DNA of 64,000 bases. Source: Pomacea canaliculata (taxonomy: Eukaryota > Mollusca > Gastropoda > Architaenioglossa > Ampullariidae). Positions within the stretch are counted from its first letter, which is position 1. Each line of letters begins with the position of its first letter. The translations under genes were made by a program, and so were the position numbers. The notes below the pieces were generated by a model. That model was given only the letters and a program-made list of their open reading frames with translations, did no database searches and was not told where the DNA came from. Shown here one piece after another: positions 62,850-64,000 of the stretch. The stretch spans positions 5,013,525 through 5,077,524 of the forward strand of contig NC_037593.1 of the NCBI RefSeq assembly GCF_003073045.1, given 5' to 3'.

Positions 62850-63495
62850 TGGCACTAACATCACTGTCTATATTACCACTAACATCACTGTCTATATTAC
62901 CACTAACATCACTGTCTACATTACCACTAACATCACTGTCTATATTACCACTAACATCACTGTCTATATTACCACTAACATCACTGTCTACATTACCACT
63001 AACATCACTGTCTACATTACCACTAACATCACTGTCTATATTATCACTAACATCACTGTCTATATTACCACTAACATCACTGTCTATATTACCACTAACA
63101 TCACTGTCTATATTACCACTAACATCACTGTCTATATTACCACTAACATCACTGTCTATATTACCACTAACATCACTGTCTACATTACCACTAACATCAC
63201 TGTCTATATTACCACTAACATCACTGTCTATATTACCACTAACATCACTGTCTATATTACCACTAACATCACTGTCTATATTACCACTAACATCACTGTC
63301 TACATTACCACTAACATCACTGTCTATATTACCACTAACATCACTGTCTATATTACCACTAACATCACTGTCTATATTACCACTAACATCACTGTCTACA
63401 TTACCACTAACATCACTGTCTATATTACCACTAACATCACTGTCTACATTACCACTAACATCACTGTCTATATTACCACTAACATCACTGTCATC
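62850..63495. repeat. 24-bp minisatellite, about 26 copies
   Basis: The unit joins ACTAACATCACTGTCTA to TATTACC and is 24 bases long. Almost the only variation is T or C at one position (TATATT or TACATT). The C form occurs in units 3, 6, 7, 14, 19, 23 and 25, and unit 8 has one further change. Since 24 is divisible by 3 and the unit lacks stops in three frames, long frames run through it: LTSLSILP and ITVYITTN on the plus strand, SDVSGNID on the minus strand. I regard these as by-products, not genes. Confidence 0.95.
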
Positions 63496-64000
63496 CACCC
63501 ACCGACAAGACAAATAAAAAAGTTAACAGATGTTTTGCTGGAGACGTTTCCTTGTTACATAAACAACATAATAAGATTTTTTAAAATCTTATTTTCTAGA
63601 TTTAAAAAAAACGAGTAAAAATATTGCTCAGTGTCCATAAGCCCCTCAAGCCAAATTATAAAATATAAAAATATTGAACTTTGACAATAAAAGAAACGTG
63701 CTGAGGTTTCAGGCAGATTTTGCTGGGCGGCCTGTTTACAACTGATGGTGTTATCATCCAATCCCCTTAACTGCCACTGCAGATGTTATTTTAGATGTAA
63801 TTATGCAAGTTCCTGTTTTTGATATTTATTTATGCTGATATTCTGATTCCAAACCCACCATGTCCCAGAACTTTTCATTACAGATGAAAGGGAAAATAAC
63901 TTCAAGAGAAAACAACAAAATCACGAATGTCGGAATCCATGGCAGAGAGAGAGAGAAGGAGAAATCCTCCCCCGGCTCTCAATATGTAATCACATCGAAC
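63496..64000. other. AT-rich end of window
   Basis: AT-rich DNA after the array, with a GA tract near 63940-63965. No gene is seen. Confidence 0.5.

Noticed and set aside
62764-63618. Three overlapping frames of about 250-264 residues on both strands
   Set aside because: They exist only because the 24-bp unit is a multiple of three and lacks stops. There is no domain, no splice context, and all three frames are equally open.

Overview
The window is animal nuclear DNA, most likely from a mollusc and probably a gastropod. It has short exons with GT-AG introns, long AT-rich spacers, many microsatellites and minisatellites, and tRNA-derived SINEs. Its genes include a Shaw-like voltage-gated K+ channel, a CBM14 chitin-binding secreted protein and two PTB-type proteins. 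The taxonomic call is inference from gene style; no marker gene is present. I saw no rRNA, no convincing tRNA, no CRISPR array, and no LTR or virus-derived element.

Layout. (1) 1-443, + strand: the last two coding exons of a MYND zinc-finger gene that starts outside the window. (2) 8524-14215, +: a five-exon Kv potassium-channel subunit. (3) 19473-24084, +: a four-exon gene for a secreted protein with about 16% histidine, with a TATA box and a poly(A) signal. (4) 26304-28939, +: a secreted, mostly helical four-cysteine protein of unknown family, with a TATA box and an upstream non-coding exon. (5) 33645-35855, +: a secreted protein with two chitin-binding domains. (6) 44013-38383, -: a two-exon PTB-like protein with a coiled coil and a disordered tail. 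(7) 58438-55865, -, with a likely first exon at 59987-59912: a PTB-domain protein with a long Gly/Arg/Tyr/Gln-rich tail. The rest is spacer, introns and repeats, including a 24-bp array of about 26 copies at 62850-63495.

Exon joins were worked out by hand from splice sites and phase. The three small secreted genes each give an uninterrupted reading frame. The Kv gene and both PTB genes carry seven single-base length changes in total, all readable as G or C runs one base too short or too long. This looks more like consensus error than gene death.

The three secreted genes sit next to each other on one strand (19.4-36.2 kb). A histidine-rich protein beside a chitin-binding one recalls the ingredients of sclerotised molluscan chitin composites. 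That link is only a hypothesis. The best candidates for undescribed biology are the histidine-rich protein, the four-cysteine orphan, and the Kv subunit with an altered S6 gate motif.
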